DNA from: Nitzschia sp. pyKryTriq1
Lineage: Eukaryota; Bacillariophyta; Bacillariophyceae; Bacillariales; Bacillariaceae
NCBI GenBank assembly: GCA_956465555.1
Contig: OY101115.1
Span: forward strand, 2,976,001 to 3,040,000
Direction of reading: 5' to 3'
Length of the DNA: 64,000 nucleotides
A program made the translations under genes and the position numbers. Each line of letters starts with the position of its first letter. Position 1 is the stretch's first letter. The notes under the pieces were generated by a model. The model did no database searches. It was not told the DNA's origin and saw only the letters and a program-made list of their open reading frames with translations. Shown here piece after piece: positions 51,427 to 62,331 of the stretch.

Positions 51427-51949
51427 TGGCGATTATAGTGTACTGTAATCTTTGCCTTCACAACGACTCTTTTAGACGTAGATGGCCGATGGAGAAGGTC
51501 GATCTTCCAAGAAAAGATAGAAAATTCATAAAATAATGAGGGTTCACAGCAGTATAGGTTTGGGTTTGGGTTCTTGCTTCTTGCAAAAGAAGCAGGCAGA
51601 GAACCATGAGATCCACGACTGCGTCTCCGCGCCAGAGCGAAATAATCTTCACGGCATGAGCGTTGAGAAGATTTAGCAGTACTAAACTTACTTGCGGAAT
51701 TAGTAGGATCGACAGTTCTAGGTTTCCAAACTTGGGAAGTTCGTCGAATTCGTGAATGAATCATCAGAAGAAAGGAGGCCGACCTGCCTGACGCCTGACG
51801 GTACCGGTATGAGTAGAATAGTACTTGCACTGTACCGGTACAGTACTCTAGAGTACAGTACCGGTATACCGGTACCTGTACTGTATACTGAGAGCCGGGG
51901 GGCGAACGAACGCAAGAGAGATGCGTCAGTCGGTTGACCTCATGCATGA
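51427..51949. other. Intergenic with GTAC/ACCGGT tract
   Basis: A palindrome tract at 51800-51885 includes TACCGGTACAGTACTCTAG and ACCGGTATACCGGTACC. No gene seen beyond the adjacent retroelement relic. Confidence 0.4.
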
Positions 51950-52255
51950 CGCAGCACCACCCAGCCGAACTCGCAACTTTCTGTGGTTGATGCTTCGTGC
52001 ACCCATCAGCGATGCACTCCAAAGATTTGCAAAATTTTGGAATCACAGATCCGTCGATATATAAGTCACGAACGAACATGAATCGCACTTCCATGTGCTT
52101 GGTTCTTCCTCCCGCCTTCTGATTCTTGATAAGATAAATCGACCCAACGTTGTCGATAAAAATGATTGATGCCTTCTTTTCCATCAGTACCTCAAGCAAC
52201 ACATGATACCACTCGTGACTCGTCACGTGTCTCAACTCAATATCTCCGCTCAGAT
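51950..52255 (-). pseudogene. Ty1/copia RNase H fragment (degenerate)
   Basis: About 95 residues of the C-terminal RNase H region of a copia polyprotein: FIDNVGSIYLIKNQ (the D-N-x-G/A block), RTKHMEVRFMFVRDLYIDG, and CIADGCTKH in place of the usual ADILTK. Stops lie on the upstream side, the canonical residues have drifted, and no LTR is visible nearby. It is not closely similar to the copia copy at 62.3-63.0 kb, so it is a different, older family. Confidence 0.75.
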
Positions 52256-52939
52256 ATACTTATACCTGTTACTACTACTGTGTGATCAAATACAGCAGGC
52301 ACAATCCAGAATACGCTCGTCAGTATATCCCTTTTCGAATTGTGAGCTAAAGCAAATTAATTCTATTCTACCTTTTGTCGTTTCATCCTGACTTCACGAA
52401 TAGAATAAGATCATCCAAGACTAACTTGTCATAGATCTTCAGTTCACTTTATCTCCTTTCCCATATATCTCTCCAACACATATCGTCGATCTGATCTTAC
52501 TTTGTTTTCAATCCGGTCTTACTTTTGTATTCCAAGATCACAATCAGTTTAGTTCATATATCTTGATCATAGCATCCGAATCGATTAAATCAGTAGATTC
52601 AATTCCCGAGTGAATCTCCAGTATATTGTATGACTCGTTTCATACGCCCGGTCGGATGCCATCCGACCTCGCTCATTGTCTAATCATACATCAATCCGAA
52701 CTTCGCCCATCTCGCGTTAGGACCAATCAATTCATTTAGATGAGTTCGCGAGTAGTGCCCGTATACTTCAAGTTGGCATTTTGTTTCCGTTATCGAACCG
52801 TTTCTCATCGTCTGCACTTCATCCGTCGGGTCTCTCCGTGTTTGACTCTTCCGACATAAGTGCATCTTCAACAACCGTACAGTAGGGGATATGGGATCCA
52901 GACAGCAATACGAAGTAGGGCATGGGGCGCTGGTGATGA
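52256..52939. other. AT-rich intergenic region, possible retroelement debris
   Basis: More AT-rich than the rest of the window, with many ATC/GAT stretches. A minus-strand frame at 52874-52680 ends LNELIGPNARWAKFGLMYD and looks coding-like, but I cannot place it. It may be further debris of the adjacent copia element. Confidence 0.35.
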
Positions 52940-53991
52940 ATGCGATCTTTGGCCATACGTATCATCGCCAGTGAGTATCTGGAAAAAATGTTTTCCCGTG
53001 GAGCTTCCGCCTTGATTAGAAACAATAATGGGCGTCGAAGTTTGTTCTTCTCTTCCCAAGCTTCGTCTGTGCTGAGCATTTTGGAACAGGTGCAAAATGG
53101 GCAACTCAAACCTTCGGAAGCACAATCTTTACTTGTCTACGCTTCGGAGCCATCGCCAGAAGACGCCATCAAGGCTTTTGCAAACCTTGATCATACAAGA
53201 TGCTCGCGTACGGGATTTCCCGAGGCTATCTTTGCAGCTGGGAAAACTCCCGAACAAGTTGCTCGGATTCTCGATGACATGGCACGGAGTCTTAATGAGG
53301 AAATTGCGAAGGGAGACATTCCCGATTCTCAACGAGCAATTCTGGCTACGAGGTGAGATGGACTTTTTGAATGTTGACATAATATTTTGATTTGACAGTT
53401 TTGTTTCTAAAACTTGTATGCCCCGATCAAAGAGTTACACCCGAACAATACGAGGCTATCACTAAGTTCCCGATGAATCATGGGACTATCGAATTTCACG
53501 ACACGGCGAGAATAATTAAAATGGCTGCGTCTGGGTTGAAAGATGTGCTGCCTTCGAAAAGAGACATTACAAAGCAAATGAAACGTGTGGTTGTCGCAAC
53601 TGCCGGAACGACTGATCTACCTGTAGCAGAAGAAGCTGCAGTGACACTTGAGGCTGCAGGATGCGAGGTAGAGAGAATCACAGATGTCGGTGTTGCCGGT
53701 CTTCATAGAATCATTAAAGCACTACCCAGGCTACAAGATCCAAATGTGGGATGCGTGATTGTGTGTGCAGGCATGGATGGGGCTCTTCCAAGCGTCGTTG
53801 GCGGTTTGTCGAAAGTTCCTGTCATCGCTGTTCCGACCAGTATTGGCTATGGAGTCTCCCTTGGTGGTATCAGTGCAATGCTGACGATGCTCAACAGCTG
53901 TGCACCAGGCGTTGGAGTCGTGAACATTGACAATGGATTCGGGGCTGCGGCACTAGCATATAAATGCGTGCTTCCAACGAAAAGGGAGTAG
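52940..53991 (+). CDS. larB: LarB-type pyridinium-3,5-biscarboxylate mononucleotide synthase
   Basis: Exons 52940-53352 and 53433-53991; the intron is 80 bp (GTGAGA donor; acceptor ATCAAAG chosen because it alone keeps the frame and gives ILATRVTPEQY). 323 aa. An Arg/Ser-rich N-terminus ([13 protein letters not shown] from the second Met) fits mitochondrial import. The body shows the LarB pattern: [17 protein letters not shown], then a PurE/AIR-carboxylase-like domain with [46 protein letters not shown], and [17 protein letters not shown] with the conserved Cys. In bacteria LarB carboxylates and hydrolyses nicotinic acid adenine dinucleotide in the first step of nickel-pincer cofactor synthesis. 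Confidence 0.88.
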
Positions 53992-54737
53992 GGGCAGGGA
54001 CGAATCCAGTATTTCCATCCAGACCTGTAGATAAATACCCAATCAAAGACGGGGGGCTTCCAAATGTTTTATCGGTGTCGGTTGCCACGCGAAATCTTGA
54101 GGGTTGCCTCCCGTCAAAAGTCCTCCTTGCATTCATCCGTGGAATTGTGCATCATCATAAACTAACAACTGTGCATACGACTACTCTACTTGAGACTGCT
54201 GTTGCCATCTAAATTTCAGAATTCTATCAGGGAGCTATTCCTTTGCTGCTGTTTGTACTTCTCTTTCTCCCTCCCCCTCTCTCTTAATAGTAGAAGTGTA
54301 GTACAGTAGACCTACTCATACCGGTACCTACTATTACCTGTGTACTCGTACACAGTACCGAACGGTACAACCTGTGGTATGAGTACAGGTACTGTAGACT
54401 ACCGGTACTTGTATCTCTCTCTAGAGCTAGTAGAGCACCGCACCGTAGCAGCATGATGAGAGGGAAGGACGTCATCGGGTTTGGTCGTATGGGTCAAACT
54501 TTCATTTTTTGCACAGCCGCCCTGAAAACACGTCATCGTTGCTCGGCATCAGATCCTGACTCCTGACTCCTGACAACCTCGCCCACTTTTACGACGGTGG
54601 TGCGGTGTCTGAATCACCGAAAGACATCATCATCAACGCACAACAAGATAACACACTTCGCTCAAAGCCCATTTTACTGAGATAAGCACACCCACCACAA
54701 TAAATCGTTGAGTAAGTAGCAGATACGTACAAGCAAA
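53992..54737. other. Intergenic with GTAC/ACCGGT tract
   Basis: A palindrome tract at about 54305-54410 (ACCGGTACC, GTACTCGTACAC, TACCGGTACTTG). The last 100 bp should hold the FKBP promoter. No further gene was recognised. Confidence 0.4.
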
Positions 54738-55304
54738 ATGAAATCCACTGCTTTAGCATCAATTGCCCTCTTCCTTGCTTCGGTGGCCGCACCCTGCCAT
54801 GCCTTTTCCCTATCTATGGTATCGGAGAACCCATCACGTCGATCCTTCATGACCTCTGCGGCTTCATCGGCGGCAGCTGTGATCGGTTCTTCGGTCGTCC
54901 AGAGGATCGAGCCTGCCAATGCTGCTCCTACAATCTACAAACTTGACTCAGGCATCAAATATGCCGTCATCAAGGACAGCACAAAGGGGTACCCGCAACC
55001 AGGTGACATTGTTGCCATTGAATACACAGGGTACCTGACCAACGGTGCCATCTTCGACGCAACACACGGCGAAGGCAAACAAAATGCTCTTCTCTTCAAG
55101 CTTGGTACTACAGCGGTCATTCCTGGAATTAATCAAATGGTTTCTGAAATGAAGGTCGGGCAAAAAGTTCAGGCCATTATTCCACCCGAGTTAGCATTTG
55201 GTGACAAGGGAATTTGTTTGGATGGTGGCGAATGCCTGGTGAAACCTGGCTCGACGCTTGTCTACGATATTTCTTTGAAAAAGAGCTCTATCCCCCCTCC
55301 TTAA
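54738..55304 (+). CDS. Thylakoid-lumen FKBP-type peptidyl-prolyl isomerase
   Basis: 188 aa. Targeting is tripartite: a signal peptide ending HAFSL (about 1-25, diatom plastid motif), a short transit part, then a twin-arginine lumenal signal (SRRSFMTSAASSAAAVIG, about 33-51) ending in ANA|AP (about 61-64). The FKBP domain (about 75-183) has GDIVAIEYTGYLTNGAIFDA, FKLGTTAVIPGINQMVSEMKVGQ (quoted in part), IIPPELAFGDKG and STLVYDISL. These proteins isomerise Xaa-Pro bonds. Use of the Tat route suggests import in the folded state. Confidence 0.93.
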   Translation: MKSTALASIALFLASVAAPCHAFSLSMVSENPSRRSFMTSAASSAAAVIGSSVVQRIEPANAAPTIYKLDSGIKYAVIKDSTKGYPQPGDIVAIEYTGYLTNGAIFDATHGEGKQNALLFKLGTTAVIPGINQMVSEMKVGQKVQAIIPPELAFGDKGICLDGGECLVKPGSTLVYDISLKKSSIPPP

Positions 55305-55423
55305 TCGCACAAAAAGATTGATCGAGGATTCATTCATTGATTCATTCATCCTTTAGGCCAAATTTCGAGTCAACGCTGGCAATAAACTTTGAGCATTATA
55401 TTATTATAGCATCATCTGTAAGA

Positions 55424-57907
55424 CTACCAACTGCCGTTTTCCATGCTTTGAGATCGCGGACGTTTTAGAGTTGCGGCCCACGCCTCTTTTTGTTGCTCCT
55501 TTCTTTTCAAGATTTCATTGGATGAAGCATCATCATCGTCGCTTTCACTGTCGCTATCCTCGTCCTTCGTTTCTTGGTCCGAGACAACGACTGGGGCATC
55601 GTCTTCGTCATCTGATTCGTCGTCTGGGTGCTCGTCTTCATCATCCATTTCAAACGCCTGGCCATTATCATCATCGGGCGCTTCGTCAATTACCAACACA
55701 TCCTCCTCCTCGACGGGACCTTGCCAGTGTTTGTAAAATGGCTCGATGAAAGCGTGTGATCGTCTTAGAAGCAGCGGGTCAAACGGGAAAAAGGACTTGA
55801 GCGGGTTGGAACCTCGTCCAAGACCTCCGACGCCGCCCTTTCGACGTTGCTTTTCTAGTGTGACTGCAGTCTTGATTGTGGAGGCCGCCTTTTTGTTCAC
55901 TCTTCCCGTCGACATGCGCTTGGCATCAACGACCAGCTTTTCCAAGATTTGTTCTTCAACTAGCTCGTAGGCATGCGCAACGTGAAGGAACTCACTCCGG
56001 ACACTTTCAAGACAAAATCGAAGTGGCTGCAATTCATGATTGCAGATTTTGGACCATCGCGTCGATCCAAGGTCAATATCGTTTGGATCTGGAAAAAGTA
56101 TTTTTTCTTCGGTAGCGTCCGATTCCTTCGTGTTGTATTGTGTGACAGCTTCACGGTAAAACTCAATGGCGTCCACACCACGAAAGCACATGATATAAAA
56201 GGCTGCCTGGCAAACAGTGTAAAAGAGCGAGTGCAATTCGCTCTGCGCCCTTGAATCAGCGGCACGAATCGAGTTGGAGTCGAGGCTATCCAAATAGGCC
56301 TCGGCCCATCGTAATAGTGCAGATATGGACTCACAAACCGTCTCTGCTTCGACGTAGGATGCTCTGCTGACAAACGATGCTAAATAGCAGGCCGCGCTCT
56401 GCCGGGTGAGTGTAGCACGGTATGGGTCCATGATGAGTTCCAGTAGCTTGGCAGCAAAATCTCGATGGAGAATAGAATGCTCTTGATCGGGTTTGGCACT
56501 AGTATTCGTGGCTGGGTTGACCGAATTCGACGAATTATTGGCTGAGGATCCCATTCGTTGCGACTCCAGTCCGCAGAGAAAAAACATACAGTACTGCACG
56601 AATTTGGACTTGTGTGTTGTAATGATTGTTGATTCAAAGACGGGCAGAACCTCGTAGTAAAGTTCTCGTGTCCCCTGACCATCCTCGGAACCCTCCCCAA
56701 GCGTTCTCAAAAGCAACGCTAGAAGAGAGTCCAGCGTGTCCGACAATATGTCCACATTCTCTCCGACAGCATCCTCGTGAACCGGCCCCTCCAGTTCCTC
56801 CGCTTGATCTATGCCACCGTCGTTGTTGTCGTTGTTGCCGTCGTCGTCTTTTTGTTCCGCTTCAATTGAAACTTCGCCATTGTCCTTAATCTTGATGTTG
56901 ACATCAATCTCGAGACACTTATCAATCACCAATTCCAAAAGTTGTTTTCGGATATAAGGCAGATAATCTAAAACTCGAAACGACTGTAAACAATACCATT
57001 TGAGTATCCGCTTTTCTGCCTTCCAAAATGGAAATCGTGATGCTATGATTGGAAAGAAATCGGATCGAGCTTTCGGTACCAATCGCATCATTGTGCACAG
57101 CATAGAATGTAAGCGATGTTGGCTGTAGAAGTACAGTAAGTCAGTTGGAGCATGCAGGAGACAGAAGTAGTATTTTGTCAGTGGCTGGGCAGTGAAATTA
57201 AGAAAAGGATCCCGTTAGGAAGAACTTTTGTGAACTTACAAGCTTTCCGACAATTCCACATTTTCGTATAGCATCTTCCATACTGCGGTAAGTGCCGGTA
57301 TGAGATTGACGGTCCGAGCAGAGACCATGGCCAGAATAAGATGCAAATGGGCATCTAGCAAGCTTCCATCATAGAATACCGCACAGAGCTGTTCATTTTT
57401 CTCATCACTTGGAATCTTTGGCCTCAAAGTGGGATTGAATCGAAAAAGCCAATGGATCAGTTGCGCGTGAATGCTCGCATGGGTTGTCAGCAGGTTCAAG
57501 GCCGTTCCGTTCCCAGCTGTTCGTAAGGAAATCAAGACCATTCGGAGCATGGGAGGATCAACTGGGCGTTTCAATGCATCAATAATAGCTCGATAGCCTT
57601 GAGTGTGTGAAGGGTCCGGTTCGTCGGTGTGTTTCGACTGAATGGCATTCACAACGAAAGTCTCAATGGGCTGGAGTTCCGACTGCGGCGGCATGGCGCA
57701 TCTTGGAAGTTTGTAGTCACTCGTGATGTTTGATGGTGCCAACCCCGCTCTACTAGCAAGTGCTTGATCTGGTGTGAGCATGACTGTAGGTGATTTTGCG
57801 GTTCTCCCGGCGCTGTCGAGACTTGCTCTTGCACCTTCTTGTTCCATCTTTTCGCGACCAGGACTCGACAGAGACGAAGCAGCTGCTTCCAACGATGCAG
57901 TCATCAT
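55424..57907 (-). CDS. RRN3: RNA polymerase I initiation factor RRN3 (TIF-IA)
   Basis: Exon 1 is 57907-57240 and exon 2 is 57122-55424; the intron is 117 bp (GTAAGT donor, TTCTACAG acceptor). 788 aa. The HEAT-like body shows LHLILAMVSARTVNLIPAL, then across the junction HRLHSMLCTMMRLVPKA, and YIRKQLLELVIDKCLEIDV. The hallmark FFPFDPLLLRRSHAFIEPFY (about 625-645) is present, followed by YKHW and a long acidic C-terminus. RRN3 binds Pol I and the core factor to start rRNA transcription. It is longer than animal RRN3 because of acidic insertions (about 260-300 and the C-terminal tail). Confidence 0.92.
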
Positions 57908-58330
57908 GGTTTTGGGTGGTGGTACCAGCCTATTCCAACCACACTTGCAGCAGGCTGACGACTGACACTGGCTACAGTACAGGCTTTCTGCAGACTTAGT
58001 ATACTCCGTTCAGCTGGAATGAATGAAGAATGAAACCCCAATAAGTCGCTGCTCCTCTGTTTGTTGTTGTTTCTTCTTTTCGTCAAAAAGACGGCGGAAT
58101 AGTTTGAAGTTCTTGGTCGGATTTTCGTGGCTGTGCGTGGGGCGGGGGCGGGGGGGGGGGGGGAGCGATGAGGCGGGCGTGGGGGTCATTAGCGTACTGG
58201 TACAAGTACTCTCGAGCACGGGCACAATCTCCCCTAAATTAGAGTGTGTGTATGTACGAATGTATGTAGATAGACGATCTGTAGAACAACGTGTATGTAC
58301 ATACATACCCAAAATGAAAAACTAAACAAG
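57908..58330. other. Intergenic with a 14-G run
   Basis: Holds an uninterrupted run of 14 G at 58150-58163 within a GC-rich segment, and GTATGTA-type repeats (about 58246-58310). No credible gene. Confidence 0.4.
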
Positions 58331-58836
58331 ATGGAAGTCCCTGAGCTACAGATTTCCACTGACCATCCTGGATTCTTGATTCTTCGTCTCCCAATTGCCG
58401 TCATCAACAAAGGAGAACAAGTCTTCCAAATCTGATACTTTGAAGATCTATATTGGAATGCCACGCGCCATGCGCAGCCCTGTGCCAGCCAATTCATTCT
58501 GATCTCTTTGATGATCCCAAGAGCATGACCTCGGAGCAAAAAAACTCTCATGTGAGAGTTGTTCACTGCAATAGTCTCCTTGAAGATATGGAGCCTGTAG
58601 TTGGTACCACCATCTGGTGGACTGCCACTATCAGGTTGCCCTGCAAAATTGCAACTAGCAAATTTGACAGGGCCAAACTCAAAGAAGGTAAGTTAAATGC
58701 AAAATTGCTTTGCATTGACATGCTAGTTGAGCATGCCAAGACCAAGGCTGCAAGCAATAAGAGGGTCTTTGAGGTCATGGATGACTCCTCTGATGAGGAG
58801 TCCTTTGCTGGTGCTAGTGCAACTACCACCAACTAA
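58331..58836 (+). pseudogene. Gene relic, unknown family, with frameshift or internal stop
   Basis: A coding-like stretch starts at ATG 58331 (MEVPELQISTDHPGFLILRL) and is interrupted by TGA at about 58432-58434. From 58453 another frame is open to TAA 58834-58836, with protein-like composition: SHVRVVHCNSLLEDMEPVV, TIWWTATIRLPCKIATSKF, and an acidic Ser-rich C-terminus (DDSSDEESF). No GT-AG intron of normal size joins the two. It is either a decayed gene or two exons of one I could not reconstruct. No family recognised. Confidence 0.45.
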
Positions 58837-58849
58837 ATGTTGGAATGAA

Positions 58850-59317
58850 AAATGGTAAATGTTTTGGAGGACCGCGGGTGGTACTACCGGCGGTGCTCCA
58901 GGATTGCACATGGACATCTCGGATGAAGGCGAAGCCATACTACAAAGACATCTGAGTTTGGCTACCCGATGTTCAGTACGGTGTTGTCCCGCCGATGCAT
59001 TTGTCATGATTGCAACTACCGCTTTCGTAGCTGGAACCCTGCTTGCTAGCCGCAACATCTCGTACGGAGCAACAAGGTGTCCTAGCTTCTCAACCTTTGC
59101 AGCAACTTCCTTTAGAAAGTGTGTTGACGGGAGAATTGTCTCCATACGGCACTTACCAAACCACTCTAACTCAATACCCCGCAGAATTTCTATGGCTTCG
59201 TAGTTGAGTTTGGCGCCCGTAAGATCCATCTTACAAAATACATTAAAGGGACTGTAAATCTTCCGGAATTCTGAGCGAACCTTGTCAATGTTGAAACAAT
59301 AAAGAAACCCCTCATTT
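58850..59317 (-). pseudogene. Gene fragment, unknown family
   Basis: The minus strand is open from a TAA at about 59318 down past 58850 and reads like real protein: FLYCFNIDKVRSEFRKIYSP, FCKMDLTGAKLNYEAIEIL, LEWFGKCRMETILPSTHFL, then VEKLGHLVAPYEMLRLASRV. The 5' end abuts an AG after an AT-rich stretch, so it may be an internal exon. The 3' end is unclear because the frame runs into the antisense of the plus-strand relic. No domain recognised; it may be a displaced exon or a fragment of a transposon-carried gene. Confidence 0.45.
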
Positions 59318-59904
59318 TAATTATGGGGAAAGCTGGAGAATCATCGTGAATATTATCCGTTCTGTGTGGGATCTTACTCAGGGGTCTCTGACGAAGTCAA
59401 AAATCCAGAATGTCACCAACCAATAAAAGCTGGTATGTCATCATAGAAGTTCGATGACGAAGTACTTTCTGAACACTGCCCGTAGGTCAGATACAAGCTA
59501 TTCATGTAGTGGTGACATTCTAGAGAGGAAAGATTATACTTAGTAAAATCAGTCGCGCCTGCCAAATTTGTCAGTTATGTTGTCATACGAGAATTCGTGT
59601 AGAATATTGTTACTCGAGGCTGGCAGGCGTTTCCAAATTTTGAACGTTTCCTACGACATGGACACGTCATGTTGGGACATGGCCCTCCAGCACTGGTATT
59701 GCAAAAAATATTTTGTGTCGCGCGGGCCACCGTAGAAACTCGTGGGGTTTGTACGTGCCGCGACAAGCACCTGGTACCCTACTTCAACCCATACCCTTTT
59801 AGAAAAAGTAATGATGAGACAACAACATGAGATGCATGACAGCCTGCTGCTCATCCAAACAACTAACGGTATACAAGTGAGAGGATTCGTCGTCGATTAC
59901 GAAT
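59318..59904. other. Intergenic, nothing seen
   Basis: About 590 bp with overlapping weak frames on the minus strand. It should include the promoter of the HA-repeat gene. Confidence 0.4.
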
Positions 59905-61698
59905 ATGAGTAAAAAGTCTCTGCTCGTCGGAAAGGAGTACGCCTCGCGCTGTTTGCGTCGATCGCGGGTCCATGATTATTCCTTGGGGTCGTCGCCATCA
60001 TCATCACAATCATCATGTTCCCACAATAATCAGCGGCAATTTTCGTTGGTCCCTGCGGCTGGCTGGTATGGGCGACCACCCAAACGGTTCGATGACGTGC
60101 CAACGGTTGGCAATATCGGTATGATGATGATGATGATGATGCCTCGATCCACTCCATTGCAGGGGCAGATTTTACGGCGGCAGTGGCAGGAAGGAAGAAC
60201 CATCATCCTCAACGCATCGCCAGTATTATTCTCCAGGGCGTCTTTTAGTAGTGACAGTCAGAGGAGTAGTCGTCTGTCTTCCACGGAGCAGCATCAACTT
60301 TCGGATGAATTTTCGTTGGAGAAATTGAGTGCAAAAGACGAACGGATGATCAATCACCTGATTGCATACAAAGAAATTCACGGGGATTGTCATGTTCCAA
60401 CCAGCAAACGAAAGTTTATAGAAGAAGAACGTCAGCGACTCGGAATATCTGACGAATTGGTGGAATGGGTATCTCAGAAACGACGACAATACATGAGCTG
60501 GCAGACGGGAAAGGTGAAAAACAAAAATATTCCAGAAAGCGATCAGGTTCAGATTTTGATACTGGAATCGATGGGATTTATGTGGTCGGAACGTGAAGCT
60601 CAATGGCAACGATACTTTAATCGTTTGGAGGCACACAAGGCTCGACATGGCACCCTACACGTAGCCAAGGAGAAGGATCCCCAGCTGTGGTTGTGGGCTG
60701 ATATGCAACGCAAAACGTACCAGAAGGAAAAGATGCCGGAAGCCCGAGTGAATCTATTGGAGGAAATTGGATTTGCTTTTGACTTGCAAGAAGCAGCATG
60801 GCGACAAAGCTATGAGAAATTAGCCGACTATGCCAAGGAACATGGCACTGCCAATTTTCCGACACAGAGTGAAGAGGATCCGTCATTGGGTGGTTGGGTT
60901 GCACGACAACGTCGGCATTACCACATGAATGAGCTTTCCGAGGAACGTATTCGGGAATTGGAATCCATTGGATTTTCATGGGATATTCATGGAGAAAAGT
61001 GGGAAGAGTTCTATAATGAGCTTGTGACCTTTCATTCCGATCACGGTCACACTCGTGTTCCAGTAACGGCGGGGCCGCTTTGGGCATGGGTTGATCGGCA
61101 ACGACGAATATTGCGCCAACAAGCCAGCGACGAAGACGGATTCTCCGCCGAAAGCAATGACAAGATTGCTGCTTTGAATAGAATCAACTTTGATTGGTCA
61201 ATTGCAAAGGATGATGAAGAAGGTCGAACCAAACGTTTAATGGAATTGATGTTTAGCGTCGCTGTGCAAGACGAACGATGGGTCGAGAACTACAAGAAAC
61301 TATGTGCTTTCAAGGAACGTTTTGGTCACTTTTCTATTCCACCCAACCGCCCCGAATATCGAGAACTGTCTACTTGGATGAAGCGCCAGCGATTTCTATA
61401 CAAACGCGATCGACTTCCAGAGGAACGGATTGCTGCCTTGGATGAGATCGGCTTTGCGTGGACAGGGCAAGCGGCTCGATGGGACATACTCTACGAACAG
61501 TTGGTGCGATTCCAGGCCGAGCATGGCCACACACGCGTTCCTACCAAAAGTCGAGAATTGTATCGATGGACCAATCAGCAGCGTAAAGCTCTACGAGATC
61601 TGGCCGAGAAAAACCAAACGAAAGCTCCAGGTGCTCGGGCAGAGAGTAAGCCCGATCCTCGTTTGCTAGCGCTGGGAAAGATCCTTGCGGATGACTAG
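59905..61698 (+). CDS. Tandem Helicase-Associated (HA) domain protein
   Basis: 597 aa, single exon. After an N-terminal region (1-130) rich in Ser, Arg and His that could be a mitochondrial or plastid presequence (it includes a Met-only run from an ATG microsatellite), five or six HA repeats follow from about 150 to 580. Each repeat has the pattern W-x3-Y/F ... L ... F/Y-x2-x-HGH/HGD/HGT ... VP ... L-W-x-Q-R ... L-x2-IGF-x-W. Examples are AYKEIHGDCHVP, AHKARHGTLHV, EHGTANFP, DHGHTRVP and EHGHTRVPTKSREL. HA domains are nucleic-acid-binding and very abundant in diatom proteins. No helicase core is present. Organelle nucleic-acid binding is a guess. Confidence 0.88.
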   Translation: MSKKSLLVGKEYASRCLRRSRVHDYSLGSSPSSSQSSCSHNNQRQFSLVPAAGWYGRPPKRFDDVPTVGNIGMMMMMMMPRSTPLQGQILRRQWQEGRTIILNASPVLFSRASFSSDSQRSSRLSSTEQHQLSDEFSLEKLSAKDERMINHLIAYKEIHGDCHVPTSKRKFIEEERQRLGISDELVEWVSQKRRQYMSWQTGKVKNKNIPESDQVQILILESMGFMWSEREAQWQRYFNRLEAHKARHGTLHVAKEKDPQLWLWADMQRKTYQKEKMPEARVNLLEEIGFAFDLQEAAWRQSYEKLADYAKEHGTANFPTQSEEDPSLGGWVARQRRHYHMNELSEERIRELESIGFSWDIHGEKWEEFYNELVTFHSDHGHTRVPVTAGPLWAWVDRQRRILRQQASDEDGFSAESNDKIAALNRINFDWSIAKDDEEGRTKRLMELMFSVAVQDERWVENYKKLCAFKERFGHFSIPPNRPEYRELSTWMKRQRFLYKRDRLPEERIAALDEIGFAWTGQAARWDILYEQLVRFQAEHGHTRVPTKSRELYRWTNQQRKALRDLAEKNQTKAPGARAESKPDPRLLALGKILADD

Positions 61699-61986
61699 CA
61701 AGAAGTACACATACAGTAGCCGATAGTGCAGAAGCCTAATAAAAGAAATCTCCTCCTCCTCCTCCTCCTCTCTCTAGCTAGAGTAGATTTCGGTAGACGT
61801 CTAGAAAGTAGTTCCAGTCTACTCGAAGATCGGGACTTGTTCGAAACCATAACCATGAACCAAGCGAAGCGCGGTGGAGCTGCGGTCTGTCCGTCGTCTC
61901 GGTTGTCAACCGCCCGCCCGCATCAAACCGCGCAATAATATAAAAGATGCGATGTTTATTTGTGTTGCTTTTGCGATCATGACACG
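61699..61986. other. Short intergenic region before the copia element
   Basis: Contains a CTC microsatellite (about 61753-61772) and CTAGCTAGAGTAGA-type sequences. No gene seen. Confidence 0.4.
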
Positions 61987-61992
61987 CACACT

Positions 61993-62298
61993 TGTTAAAA
62001 TACTGAGGTAATGAGCCTAGTATTTGGGCGAATAGTGTTTTAACGTTTCCTAAAATGGAATTATTAAAATTGTGAGCTTTTCGTTATGGGTATTCTGAGG
62101 GGAATGGATTCTTTTTATTCTCCCATGGATCTCCTCCGATATTCTTCGAGCCTCTTTTCATAACGAAGGGGTTCTTCGAAAGCCTCCGAAGAGTTCTCCA
62201 AACGTGCACCATTCGTATTCGGAATACTCCGGTTAATCCCACTCGGAGTCGTGAGAGTGACTCGAATCCTCAGAGCCCATTACCTGATTATTCTTACA
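61993..62298 (-). repeat. Copia 3' LTR
   Basis: 306 bp with TG...CA termini, preceded (minus strand) by the polypurine tract at 62309-62299. Its first 20 bp recur at 62980-62999, which marks the truncated 5' LTR. Confidence 0.8.
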
Positions 62299-62331
62299 CT
62301 CCCTCTTTCGGGTTGCTCGAGTCGGCTCAGG

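Noticed and set aside
51318-52235. Minus-strand 305-codon frame taken as one gene
   Set aside because: Only its first third is copia RNase H. The rest crosses palindrome-rich DNA and the adenylate kinase 5' end in another frame.
58787-58806. 20-bp palindrome GACTCCTCTGATGAGGAGTC
   Set aside because: It lies in the coding-like Asp/Ser/Glu tail of a relic and follows from its codons, so it is probably not a regulatory site.
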